From contig JAJXXM010000315.1 of the NCBI GenBank assembly GCA_021781095.1, positions 1-17,977 of the forward strand: DNA of 17,977 nucleotides, in the 5' to 3' direction. This stretch comes from a bacterium (GTDB taxonomy: Bacteria > Eremiobacterota > Eremiobacteria > Baltobacterales > Baltobacteraceae). The position numbers and the translations under genes are program-made. Below the pieces are notes generated by a model. It was not told the origin of the DNA, made no database searches, and saw only the letters and a list, made by a program, of their open reading frames with translations. Of the stretch, positions 6,866-14,238 are shown piece after piece. Position 1 is the stretch's first letter, and the number at the start of each line of letters is the position of its first letter.

Positions 6866-7868
6866 GCCGCGTATTGCCGTCGATGCGATGGGTGGAGACC
6901 GCGCCCCGGAGGAGGTCGTCGCGGGTGCCTTGCTCGCCGTCGAAGCCTTCGGCGCCGACATCGTCCTCGTCGGCGATGAAGCGCGCATTCGGCCGCTGCT
7001 GGGAGGAAGCGGGAGCGATCGCGTTGCCGTCGTTCACGCCCCCGAGGCGGTGCCGATGGATCAACACGCTTCGCAGGCGCTGCGCGGCGCCGACCGGACC
7101 TCGCTCGGGAGGGCGATCGAACTCGTAAAATCCGGCGAGGCCGACGGCGTCGTCTCGGCGGGGAATAGCGGCGCCTTTCTCGCCATCTCGTTGGTGAAAC
7201 TCCGCACCATCGAGGGGATCGCGCGCCCGGCGATCGCGACGGTCTGGCCCGCGCTCAACGGCCCGTCGGTGCTCCTCGATTCGGGAGCGAACGTCGATTG
7301 TCGCCCCGAATGGCTCGTCCAGTTCGGCATCATGGGGAGCGCCTACGCGCGCGCCGCCTTAGGAATCGAACGCCCGCGCGTCGGCATTCTCTCCATCGGC
7401 GAGGAACGCACCAAAGGGAATGCCGCGGTGCTCGAGGCCGCCGCGCTGCTCGATCGCGCGCCGCTCCATTTCGTCGGCAACATCGAAGGAAAAGATATGT
7501 TCCATAACGTCGCCGACGTCATCGTCGCCGATGGGTTTGTCGGCAACGTCGTGCTCAAGGCGTGCGAGGGAATGATCGGCGATCTTGGATCCGTGATGAA
7601 GAAGGAAGTGCTCGGCGGCGGACTCATGGCCAAACTCGGCGCCGCCCTGCTCTTACCGCGGTTGCGCGGGTTACGCAAACGTTACGATTACGAGACCTAC
7701 GGCGGAGCTCCGCTGCTCGGGCTCCGAGGAAATTGCATCGTTTCGCACGGCCGCATCAGCCGAAACGGCATCAAGCATGCCATTCGCGCCGCGATCGAAG
7801 AAACGCGCGCCGACGTCGTCGGGAAGATCGGTCAACTCGTCGCCGGAGAGATGGTAACAAAAGTTTAA
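6858..7868 (+). CDS. plsX: Phosphate acyltransferase PlsX
   Basis: Converts acyl-ACP and phosphate to acyl-phosphate and back. Acyl-phosphate is the acyl donor for PlsY in glycerol-3-phosphate acylation, the first step of phospholipid synthesis. The 336-aa protein has normal length and the signature start IAVDAMGGD (6-14). It also has the SAGNSGAFLA segment near 96-105, the SGANVDCRP region and a GNIEGKD motif, all typical of PlsX. It is a peripheral membrane enzyme without transmembrane segments. It overlaps fakA by eight bases and the first degV by one (TAATG at 7866-7870). Placement between fakA and two fakB-type genes puts both cellular sources of acyl-phosphate in one transcript. Confidence 0.97.
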   Translation: MSEPRIAVDAMGGDRAPEEVVAGALLAVEAFGADIVLVGDEARIRPLLGGSGSDRVAVVHAPEAVPMDQHASQALRGADRTSLGRAIELVKSGEADGVVSAGNSGAFLAISLVKLRTIEGIARPAIATVWPALNGPSVLLDSGANVDCRPEWLVQFGIMGSAYARAALGIERPRVGILSIGEERTKGNAAVLEAAALLDRAPLHFVGNIEGKDMFHNVADVIVADGFVGNVVLKACEGMIGDLGSVMKKEVLGGGLMAKLGAALLLPRLRGLRKRYDYETYGGAPLLGLRGNCIVSHGRISRNGIKHAIRAAIEETRADVVGKIGQLVAGEMVTKV

Positions 7869-8749
7869 TGCCGATTCACGTCGTCACCGATAGTACCGCC
7901 GATATCGATCCGGCGCGTGCGGCCGAACTCGGCGTAACGGTCGTTCCGCTCTTCGTCGTCTTCGGTAACGAATCGCTGCGCGACTACATCGATATCTCGC
8001 GCCCGCAATTTTTCGAACGGCTCGGCCACGACCCGATTTTGCCGACCACTTCTCAGCCGAGTGCGGCGATGTTTGAAGAAGCCTTCGCACCGGCGGCCAC
8101 TCGCGGTGAGGATATTCTCTGCATTACGATCTCGTCGGTGCTCTCGGGAACGATCAATGCCGCGAGAGCCGCCGCCGAGCGTATCGCGGGCGTACGCGTC
8201 GAACTCTTCGATTCGATGAATGCCGCCGGCGGGCTGCAATTTTTCGTCGAGGATGCGGCGCGCATGGCGTCGGCCGGGGCCTCGATGGAGGATATTCTTC
8301 GTCACCTCACCACCATGCGAGAGCGGACGCCGCTCTATGCAACCCTGCCGGATCTCTCGCACGTGCAGCGCACCGGGCGCATCGGTCGGGCGGCCGCCGT
8401 CCTTGGCGGCCTGATGAAAATCGTTCCCATTCTCACGCTCGAAGCGGGGGCGGTCGTCTCGCGCTCTCAGGTACGCACCTTCAAGCGCGCCCAAGAAACA
8501 ATGGTCGATCTCATCTGCTCCGACGAGAAAGGCTCGGCTCCGGTTCGCTTTCGCGTCATCCACACGCAGGCGCCCGAACTCGCGACGCAGATGCGCGACC
8601 GGATCGTCGAGCGCAACTCCGGGCGCGAAATTTCGATCGATATCGTCGAAGCAGGTCCGGTGATTGCGGTGCACGCCGGGGCCGGGGCGATTGGAGTCGT
8701 CGCGACCGATGCTTTTAGCGATCGGCAGACGGCCCGTAGTACGCAATAA
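7868..8749 (+). CDS. DegV family fatty-acid-binding protein (FakB-like), canonical copy
   Basis: A 293-aa DegV protein, presumed to bind a fatty acid and present it to FakA. The family motifs are intact: VVTDSTADI at 5-13, TTSQPS at 60-65, ISSVLSGT at 88-95, HVQRTGRIG at 165-173 and GPVIAVHAGAGAIGV at 263-277. His269 sits in the position of the His that contacts the fatty-acid carboxylate in S. aureus FakB. A longer in-frame extension upstream is a shadow of plsX; the ATG at 7868 overlaps the plsX TAA by one base and begins exactly at the DegV fold. With fakA upstream and a second degV downstream, this is a likely FakB1/FakB2-type pair. Which chain length or saturation it prefers cannot be read here. 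Confidence 0.92.
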   Translation: MPIHVVTDSTADIDPARAAELGVTVVPLFVVFGNESLRDYIDISRPQFFERLGHDPILPTTSQPSAAMFEEAFAPAATRGEDILCITISSVLSGTINAARAAAERIAGVRVELFDSMNAAGGLQFFVEDAARMASAGASMEDILRHLTTMRERTPLYATLPDLSHVQRTGRIGRAAAVLGGLMKIVPILTLEAGAVVSRSQVRTFKRAQETMVDLICSDEKGSAPVRFRVIHTQAPELATQMRDRIVERNSGREISIDIVEAGPVIAVHAGAGAIGVVATDAFSDRQTARSTQ

Positions 8750-8764
8750 CAGAGGGGGGTTTTC

Positions 8765-9613
8765 ATGTCCGTCACGGTGGTTACCGATAGCACTTGCGAT
8801 ATGTCGCGCGAAATGGCGGCAAAATACGGAATCGTCCAGGTTCCGCTCTACGTTATTTGGGGGAACGAGCGCTTCCGCGACGGCGTCGATATCACGATGG
8901 CGGAATTTCATCGTCGATTGATGAGCTCGAAGGAGAACCCGATCACCGAGGAGCCCTCGAGCGACGAGTTCGCGGCCGTCTTTCAGAAAGAGATCGATGC
9001 GGGGCGCGAGGTGATCTGCCCGACGATCGGAGCGAAGCTCTCGAAAACGTTCGAATCGGCGAGCGCCGCCGCGCGTAAATTCCCCGGCAAAGTGGAGGTC
9101 GTCGACACCGAGACCTTCTCGGGTGGATTGGCGCTGCACGCGATGCTCGCGGCCGAACTCGCGAAGGCCGGGGTCCCGTTAAAAGAAATCGCGGCGCGGC
9201 TGCGTGCGAAGCTGGCGACCCAGCGCGGCAATATGGTGCTCCCCGACGTTACCTTCCTCGGCCGAAGCGGGCGCCTGAACAAAGCGGTCGTCTCGCTCGC
9301 GCAGATGATGCGCTTAAGCCCGATTCTCCAACTCAATCACGGCGTCGCGGAGTCGGCGACGCAAACGAACGACTTCGAAAAATCGCGCCGTCAACTCATC
9401 AGTATCGCGTTGCGCAGCCTGGAAAACACCTCGAAGATTCGGTTTATGGTCGGAACGGTCGACGCGCCGGAGCTCGCCGCCGAGTTCGAGAAGGAGATCC
9501 GCGAAAAACTCATCGGTGGCTGCGAATCGCTCACCGTCTACAGCTGCGGCCCGGTGGTCGCCACGAACTCCGGTCCGCGAGCGTGCGCCGTGTTTTCGAT
9601 GCCGATTGACTGA
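8765..9613 (+). CDS. DegV family protein, divergent FakB-like paralog
   Basis: A 282-aa DegV fold protein beginning VVTDSTCDM at residues 5-13, 15 bases after the first degV. AGAGGGGG just upstream of ATG 8765 is a usable ribosome site. The overall layout matches its neighbour, including a GRSGRLN motif near 166-172 and LSPIL. The pocket motifs are changed: TEEPS (61-65) replaces TSQPS, IGAKLSKT (88-95) replaces ISSxLSGT, and TNSGPRACAV (267-276) replaces HTGPGALGL. The conserved His is therefore Asn268. It still has Thr61 and Ser93. It may bind a different lipid, act as a regulator, or work poorly with FakA. The last eight bases overlap the probable hemW start. Confidence 0.9.
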   Translation: MSVTVVTDSTCDMSREMAAKYGIVQVPLYVIWGNERFRDGVDITMAEFHRRLMSSKENPITEEPSSDEFAAVFQKEIDAGREVICPTIGAKLSKTFESASAAARKFPGKVEVVDTETFSGGLALHAMLAAELAKAGVPLKEIAARLRAKLATQRGNMVLPDVTFLGRSGRLNKAVVSLAQMMRLSPILQLNHGVAESATQTNDFEKSRRQLISIALRSLENTSKIRFMVGTVDAPELAAEFEKEIREKLIGGCESLTVYSCGPVVATNSGPRACAVFSMPID

Positions 9614-10748
9614 AGAGGCGTTTGGCGGCGTCTACGTCCATTTGCCGTTCTGTCCCTATATCTGCCCCTATTGCGATTTCGCGAAGTGGCCGCTGCGCCG
9701 TAGCGACGCGCGTCGCTATCTCGACGCCTTGCATCGGGAGATCGCCGTGTCGGTTCGCCGTCCGGCCGAGAATATCTTTCTCGGTGGCGGAACGCCGAAC
9801 GCCTACGACGCCGATGCGATCGTCGATCTCCTCGTACGCCTACAGGAGCATTTCCCGCAGGTCGACGCGCAGCGCGAGGTGACGATCGAGGTCAATCCCG
9901 ATGCCGTCCGCCCCGGCGATATGGAAGCGTACGCGCGTGCGGGCATCAACCGCCTCTCGATCGGCGTGCAGTCGTTTCGCGAGTCGGAGTCGCGCGCACT
10001 AGGGCGCCGCCACAGCAACGCCGATGTCGAGCGCTGCATTCGCGAAGCCCGCGCCGCCGGCATTCGATCGCTCTCCGTCGACCTGATCTTCGCCCTTCCG
10101 GGCCAGAGTGAAGCGAGTTGGATCGAGTCGCTCGACGCGGCGATTGCTTCAGGCGTCGACCATTGTTCGACGTACGGCCTCACCATCGAATCCGGGACGC
10201 CCTTCGAACGGCTCTACGCGCGCGCGCCGGAGCGATTTGCCGACGAAGATCTTGAGGCGCGGCTCTACGAGTTGGCGATGGATCGGCTCGGTGCCGCCGG
10301 CTTCGAGCACTACGAGATCAGCAATTTCGCGCGCCCGGGGCACCAGAGTCGGCACAACGCAAACTATTGGCGGAATGGAAGTTACCTCGGCCTCGGCGTC
10401 GGCGCGGCATCCTACCTCGAGGGGGTGCGCTGCACCGCGACGCGGAGCCTGACGACCTATATGGAGGCGATCGAACGGGACGAGCCGGTCCCTCGCGACT
10501 GCGAGCGGCTCGAGGGCCTCGCGCGTATCGGCGAGGCGATGATGCTCGCGCTGCGGACCGCACAAGGGGTCGATGCCTCGGCCTTTAATCAACGATACGG
10601 CATCGATCCGTTCGTTACGTACGCCTCCACGATCGCAGGCTTCATCGAGGTCGGATTGTTGGAACGCAGCGACGAACATCTCCGTTTAACGCGGCGTGGA
10701 CGATTGCTCGCCAATACCGTTTGTGGGGCCTTTGTGACGCTCGAGTGA
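9606..10748 (+). CDS. hemW: HemW-like radical SAM protein (heme chaperone family)
   Basis: A radical SAM protein once annotated as oxygen-independent coproporphyrinogen III oxidase; HemW members are heme-binding chaperones for respiratory enzymes. From the proposed TTG start it has 380 aa, the usual length. The iron-sulfur motif CPYICPYCDF gives Cys16, Cys20 and Cys23, followed by Asp-Phe instead of the fourth Cys of true HemN. LGGGTP (59-64) binds SAM, and HNANYW (240-245) is the HemW hallmark near the heme site. A winged-helix-like C-terminal domain follows. The TTG at 9606 overlaps degV by eight bases; no ATG or GTG lies near the start of the fold, and the frame upstream is a degV shadow. 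The stop overlaps yacL by four bases (GTGA). Confidence 0.92.
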   Translation: MTEEAFGGVYVHLPFCPYICPYCDFAKWPLRRSDARRYLDALHREIAVSVRRPAENIFLGGGTPNAYDADAIVDLLVRLQEHFPQVDAQREVTIEVNPDAVRPGDMEAYARAGINRLSIGVQSFRESESRALGRRHSNADVERCIREARAAGIRSLSVDLIFALPGQSEASWIESLDAAIASGVDHCSTYGLTIESGTPFERLYARAPERFADEDLEARLYELAMDRLGAAGFEHYEISNFARPGHQSRHNANYWRNGSYLGLGVGAASYLEGVRCTATRSLTTYMEAIERDEPVPRDCERLEGLARIGEAMMLALRTAQGVDASAFNQRYGIDPFVTYASTIAGFIEVGLLERSDEHLRLTRRGRLLANTVCGAFVTLE

Positions 10749-11833
10749 AAACGACAAATCTCTCCTCGACGCTCCTGCGCGCGATCTTCGCGATTCTCTT
10801 CGCGGTTGCCGGCTTTCTCGTCGGACAAGAAGCCTATCTTCGCGTGCTCACGTTCCATACCGCCGGTTCGGGCGTGCAGATTCTTTTGGATATCGGCGCC
10901 TCGGTCGTCGGCGCGGTCGTGGGAATCTTTCTCGCACCGGTCGCGCAGTCGCTCTTTGAGGAAGAAGCCCGCGCGGTCGAGCGTTCGGTCGAACGGCTCG
11001 CCCCCTCCGAACTCGTCGGGGGAGCCGCCGGCCTGATCGTCGGCTTGGTGATCGCCTACCTCACCAAGAGCATCTTTTTCGAATTCGTCGGCGTTGCGGG
11101 CAAGACGGGCAGCCTGGTCGCGATCCTCGTCTACCTCGTCGTCGCGATGTTTATCGCCTACCTCGGCGCGCGCATCGGTGCGAAGCTACGCATCGTTCCC
11201 TTACCGCCCTCGCTCGTTTCGGGTCTCTCGCCGAAGGTGCTCGATACATCGGTGATCGTCGATGGGCGCATCGTCGAAGCGATCAAGAGCGGATTCCTCG
11301 AAGGGCCGTTCGTGCTCCCGCGTTTCGTGTTGCGCGAGCTCCAGCAAATCGCCGACTCCGCCGATGCGCTGAAACGCGCGCGTGGACGGCGCGGCCTCGA
11401 CGTGCTCGGCCGCTTGCAGGAAGTCGCCGGGCTCGAAGTGGTCGACCGCGATTACCCTGAACTCGCGCCGGGGAACGTCGATGCAAAACTCGTTCGTTAC
11501 GCTCGCGAGTTCGGCGCGAAAATCGTCACGAACGATTACAATCTGCAGCGCGTCGCACGGGTCGAGAACGTAATGACGCTCAACCTTCACGAGCTGACCG
11601 CGGCGCTCAAGCCGGTGGTATTGCCGGGTGAGGAGATGCGCGTGCACGTCGTTCGCGAAGGGAAAGAACCGCACCAGGGAGTTGCCTATCTCGACGATGG
11701 AACGATGGTGGTCGTCGAACGCGCGCGCCGATATCTCGGCGACCGGCTCGACGTTATCGTAACCAGCGTGTTGCAGACCGTTTCGGGGCGGATGATCTTC
11801 GCGCGCCCGAAAGGCGAGGAGAGCGAGGAGTGA
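10745..11833 (+). CDS. yacL: YacL-type membrane PIN-TRAM domain protein
   Basis: A 362-aa membrane protein with a cytoplasmic PIN nuclease-like domain and a TRAM domain, as in B. subtilis YacL. Four hydrophobic segments lie near residues 10-28, 45-64, 90-107 and 122-142. The PIN domain starts at VLDTSVIVDGR and has its acidic set in place: Asp167, Glu198, Asp246 (NVDAKLV) and Asp264 (TNDYN). The TRAM domain covers about 297-355. The GTG at 10745 overlaps the hemW stop, and the frame before it is a hemW shadow. Its position immediately before ispD and ispF is conserved in Firmicutes and many other bacteria. The function is unproven; RNA cleavage or binding is the usual proposal. Confidence 0.92.
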   Translation: MKTTNLSSTLLRAIFAILFAVAGFLVGQEAYLRVLTFHTAGSGVQILLDIGASVVGAVVGIFLAPVAQSLFEEEARAVERSVERLAPSELVGGAAGLIVGLVIAYLTKSIFFEFVGVAGKTGSLVAILVYLVVAMFIAYLGARIGAKLRIVPLPPSLVSGLSPKVLDTSVIVDGRIVEAIKSGFLEGPFVLPRFVLRELQQIADSADALKRARGRRGLDVLGRLQEVAGLEVVDRDYPELAPGNVDAKLVRYAREFGAKIVTNDYNLQRVARVENVMTLNLHELTAALKPVVLPGEEMRVHVVREGKEPHQGVAYLDDGTMVVVERARRYLGDRLDVIVTSVLQTVSGRMIFARPKGEESEE

Positions 11834-12537
11834 TGCGGTGGGGTGCGTTGGTGGTCGCTGCGGGTGAGGGACGTCGCTTCGGCGGCTTCAAACAACTCGT
11901 GGAGATCGCCGGTCGCCCGATGCTTGCGTGGTCGCTCGAAGCGATTGCGTCGGTGCAGGCGTTCTCGGTCGTTGCGGTGGTGACCGCACCCGCGGCGTTC
12001 GATGAAGTCGAGCGCGTCGCGCGACCGATTCTCGGTGGTCGGCTCGCACCGCTCGTTGAAGGCGGCGCGACGCGACAAGAGAGCGTTCGCAACGGGTTGC
12101 GCGTGCTCGCCGGTCGATGCGATGCACTCGCGATTCACGATGGCGCACGCCCCTGCGTACGCGCGGAGGAGATCGAAGCGGGAATGCGCGAGGTCGCACC
12201 GGGGCGTGCCGCCCTGCTCGCGACGCGCATCGTCGACACGCTCAAAAGAACCGACGAGGGTTCGATGCTCGTTCGTGAGACCGTCGCGCGCGAGCACCTG
12301 TGGGGGGCGCAGACGCCGCAATTCGCAACCACCGCCGACCTGCTCGCGGCGCACGAACGCGCCGTCGCGGCCGGGATCGCTGCGACCGACGACATCGCGT
12401 TGTTGGAGGCGATCGGCGTGCGTTGCACGATCGTTCCCTCGAGCCCGGAGAATTTGAAAGTGACGCAACAGAGCGACCGCGAGCTCGCGACGGCGATCCT
12501 TCGCGCGCGCACCGCGCGCGTCAGTGTGCAGCGATGA
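11833..12537 (+). CDS. ispD: 2-C-methyl-D-erythritol 4-phosphate cytidylyltransferase
   Basis: Transfers CMP from CTP to MEP in the non-mevalonate isoprenoid pathway, cytoplasmic. The protein has 234 aa from this ATG. AAGEGRRFG at 9-17 with Lys20 is the nucleotide loop. RQESVRNGL begins at 81, HDGARP lies at 102-107, QTPQ at 160-163, and the C-terminal PENLKVT segment ends the family core. The start is uncertain by one codon: GTG at 11830 lies eight bases after a GAGGAG (11816-11821), while ATG at 11833 makes a TGATG junction with the yacL stop. The stop overlaps ispF (ATGATG). Its neighbour catalyses a later step of the same pathway. Confidence 0.95.
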   Translation: MRWGALVVAAGEGRRFGGFKQLVEIAGRPMLAWSLEAIASVQAFSVVAVVTAPAAFDEVERVARPILGGRLAPLVEGGATRQESVRNGLRVLAGRCDALAIHDGARPCVRAEEIEAGMREVAPGRAALLATRIVDTLKRTDEGSMLVRETVAREHLWGAQTPQFATTADLLAAHERAVAAGIAATDDIALLEAIGVRCTIVPSSPENLKVTQQSDRELATAILRARTARVSVQR

Positions 12538-13016
12538 TGCGGGTCGGACACGGCTTCGACGCCCACCGGCTCGTTCTCGGTCGCCGGCTCGTCCTCGGCG
12601 GCGTCGAGATCCCCAGCGACCGGGGGGCGCTCGGGCACTCCGATGCCGACGCGCTCGCGCATGCCGTTGCCGACGCCCTGCTGGGATCGCTCGCCCTCGG
12701 CGACCTCGGGCAGCATTTCCCCGATAGCGACCCCCAGTGGAAGGACGCCGATTCTTTGGAATTGCTGGCGGCCTGCGTCGCACTCGTTCGGGCGCGCGGC
12801 TACCGTGTCGGCAACCTCGATGCGACCATCGTCGTAGAACGTCCGCGTCTCGCGGCGTTCACTGAGACGATGCGATGCAACCTTGCCGCTCGATGCGGCG
12901 TCGATGCGAGTGCCGTGAGTGTGAAAGCAAAGAGTAGCGAGGGAATGGGATATACCGGAGACGGGACGGGGATCGCCGTCTATGCCGTCGCGACCGTCGA
13001 GCCGCTCGCATCGTGA
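12534..13016 (+). CDS. ispF: 2-C-methyl-D-erythritol 2,4-cyclodiphosphate synthase
   Basis: Cyclises CDP-ME 2-phosphate to MEcPP with release of CMP, two steps after IspD. The 160-aa length is typical of the trimeric enzyme. GHGFDAHR provides zinc ligands Asp9 and His11, and His43 is the third. The GHSDADA motif at 34-40 and the C-terminal KSSEGMGYTGDGTGI segment (133-147) are diagnostic. Two ATGs are adjacent (12534 and 12537); either start makes almost the same protein. It overlaps ispD at the front and the next gene at the back (GTGA at 13013-13016). A frame extension further upstream is an ispD shadow. ispE is not in the window. Confidence 0.97.
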   Translation: MMRVGHGFDAHRLVLGRRLVLGGVEIPSDRGALGHSDADALAHAVADALLGSLALGDLGQHFPDSDPQWKDADSLELLAACVALVRARGYRVGNLDATIVVERPRLAAFTETMRCNLAARCGVDASAVSVKAKSSEGMGYTGDGTGIAVYAVATVEPLAS

Positions 13017-13558
13017 GCCCGAACGTTCTCGCGCTCGCGCGCCGCATGCAGGACTGGGGGCTTCTCGAAACGCCCGCCCCCGACGCGGCGTTGCGTTGGA
13101 TCGAGACCTTCCTCGAGGCCTATGGCGAGCGTGTCGCCGATCTCGACCTCGCGCGCCCGCTGGTGCTGGCGCTGCGCGCGGAGTCGTGCGTCGTGCCGGC
13201 GTTGGAGCTGGAACGGCTCCGCTCGCGTGAGGTCCTGTTCTTTCTCGATGCCGTCGGGCAATATGTCGACGCGCAACCCGAATTGCGCGGTCTCCCGCTC
13301 GCCCACGATCTCGCGGCGATCGGCGAGGAGTTCGGTTTGAGCGCGTCGGATGCGTTCGATAGCGTTCGCATGGCGCTCACCGGCGTGCGCGACGATGTCC
13401 CGCTCGAGGCGCTCTTTCCGCTCCTCGGCCACGATCGTATTCTGATTCGTATCGGCGCGATTAATTCGCGGCTCCTGCACGGGCGCGGCTTGGAACCGAT
13501 CGCGTTCGGCCCTGACGGCAAGCCCTTCGAACCGATCCACGGAAAGCGGCCCTCGTAA
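13013..13558 (+). CDS. Free-standing glutamyl-tRNA synthetase C-terminal-domain-like protein
   Basis: A 181-aa protein resembling only the anticodon-binding C-terminal region of GluRS. Residues 107-147 read FGLS, then FDSVRMALTG (115-124), then LLGHDRILIRI (137-147). This matches the GluRS pattern of glk-lf-plRvAlTG-pplfe-lLGke-l-Rl. The preceding 100 residues are mostly helical, as in the GluRS stem and anticodon-binding lobes. The Rossmann catalytic domain with HIGH and KMSKS is absent, and the reading frame has no room for it because the GTG start overlaps the ispF stop. The TAATG stop overlaps cysE. In B. subtilis gltX lies exactly between ispF and cysE. It may be a gltX remnant kept as a tRNA-binding protein, or one part of a split GluRS. 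The family match is from memory and not computed. Confidence 0.8.
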   Translation: MSPNVLALARRMQDWGLLETPAPDAALRWIETFLEAYGERVADLDLARPLVLALRAESCVVPALELERLRSREVLFFLDAVGQYVDAQPELRGLPLAHDLAAIGEEFGLSASDAFDSVRMALTGVRDDVPLEALFPLLGHDRILIRIGAINSRLLHGRGLEPIAFGPDGKPFEPIHGKRPS

Positions 13559-14238
13559 TGGGATTATTAAAGACGATCGCCGCGGATTTTCGCGCGCCGT
13601 TACAGCGCGATCCCGCGGTCCGTGGGGCGCTCGACGTGGTGCTCTCCTATCCGGGATTTCACGCACTGTTCGCACATCGATTCATCCACGTGCTGCACGG
13701 CTGGGGTATCCCGCTTCTCCCGCGTTGGCTCGCGCATATCGTACGCTTTCTCACCGGAATCGAAATCCATCCGGGCGCGACGATCGGCACGGGCGTCTTC
13801 ATCGATCACGGCATGGGCGTGGTGATCGGCGAGACGGCGGAGATCGGCGACGATTGCACGATCTACCAGGGCGTCACGCTCGGCGGCACGAGCCTCTCGC
13901 ACGGGAAACGCCACCCGACGCTCGAGCGAAACGTCGTCGTCGGCGTCAACGCGGCGGTGCTCGGCGCGATCACGATCGGCGAGAATACGAAGATCGGCGG
14001 CGGGTCGGTGGTCGTTCGCGACGTTCCCGCCAACGCGGTCGTCGTCGGCGTTCCGGGACGGGTGGTGTTCATCGACGGAGAACCCGTACGAGACGCGAAC
14101 GAACCACCACGCGTCCTCATGCCCGATCCCGATGCGGTGCAGATCGCGCAATTACAGACCCGCGTCGCCCAACTCGAAGGGCGCTTGCGGGCGCTCGAGC
14201 GTTCGCAAGGAAACGACGATGCCGCTGCAGCTCTATAA
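13558..14238 (+). CDS. cysE: Serine O-acetyltransferase
   Basis: Acetylates L-serine with acetyl-CoA to O-acetylserine, the first step of cysteine synthesis. The 226-aa protein is the short form common in Firmicutes, with a brief helical N-terminus. The left-handed parallel beta-helix hexapeptide repeats begin at IEIHPGATIGTGVFID (68-83). The catalytic Asp-His region is FIDHGMGVVIGE, with His84, and GKRHPT at 116-121 carries the second conserved His. A short coiled-coil-like tail (195-215) follows the beta-helix. The ATG overlaps the preceding TAA by one base, and the tail overlaps cysS by 20 bases, so cysteine synthesis and its charging to tRNA are coupled in expression. Confidence 0.95.
   Translation: MGLLKTIAADFRAPLQRDPAVRGALDVVLSYPGFHALFAHRFIHVLHGWGIPLLPRWLAHIVRFLTGIEIHPGATIGTGVFIDHGMGVVIGETAEIGDDCTIYQGVTLGGTSLSHGKRHPTLERNVVVGVNAAVLGAITIGENTKIGGGSVVVRDVPANAVVVGVPGRVVFIDGEPVRDANEPPRVLMPDPDAVQIAQLQTRVAQLEGRLRALERSQGNDDAAAAL

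Noticed and set aside
7562..7867. In-frame extension upstream of the first degV gene that would give a 395-aa protein
   Set aside because: The extra residues are arginine-rich shadow of plsX, and the DegV fold begins exactly at the ATG at 7868.
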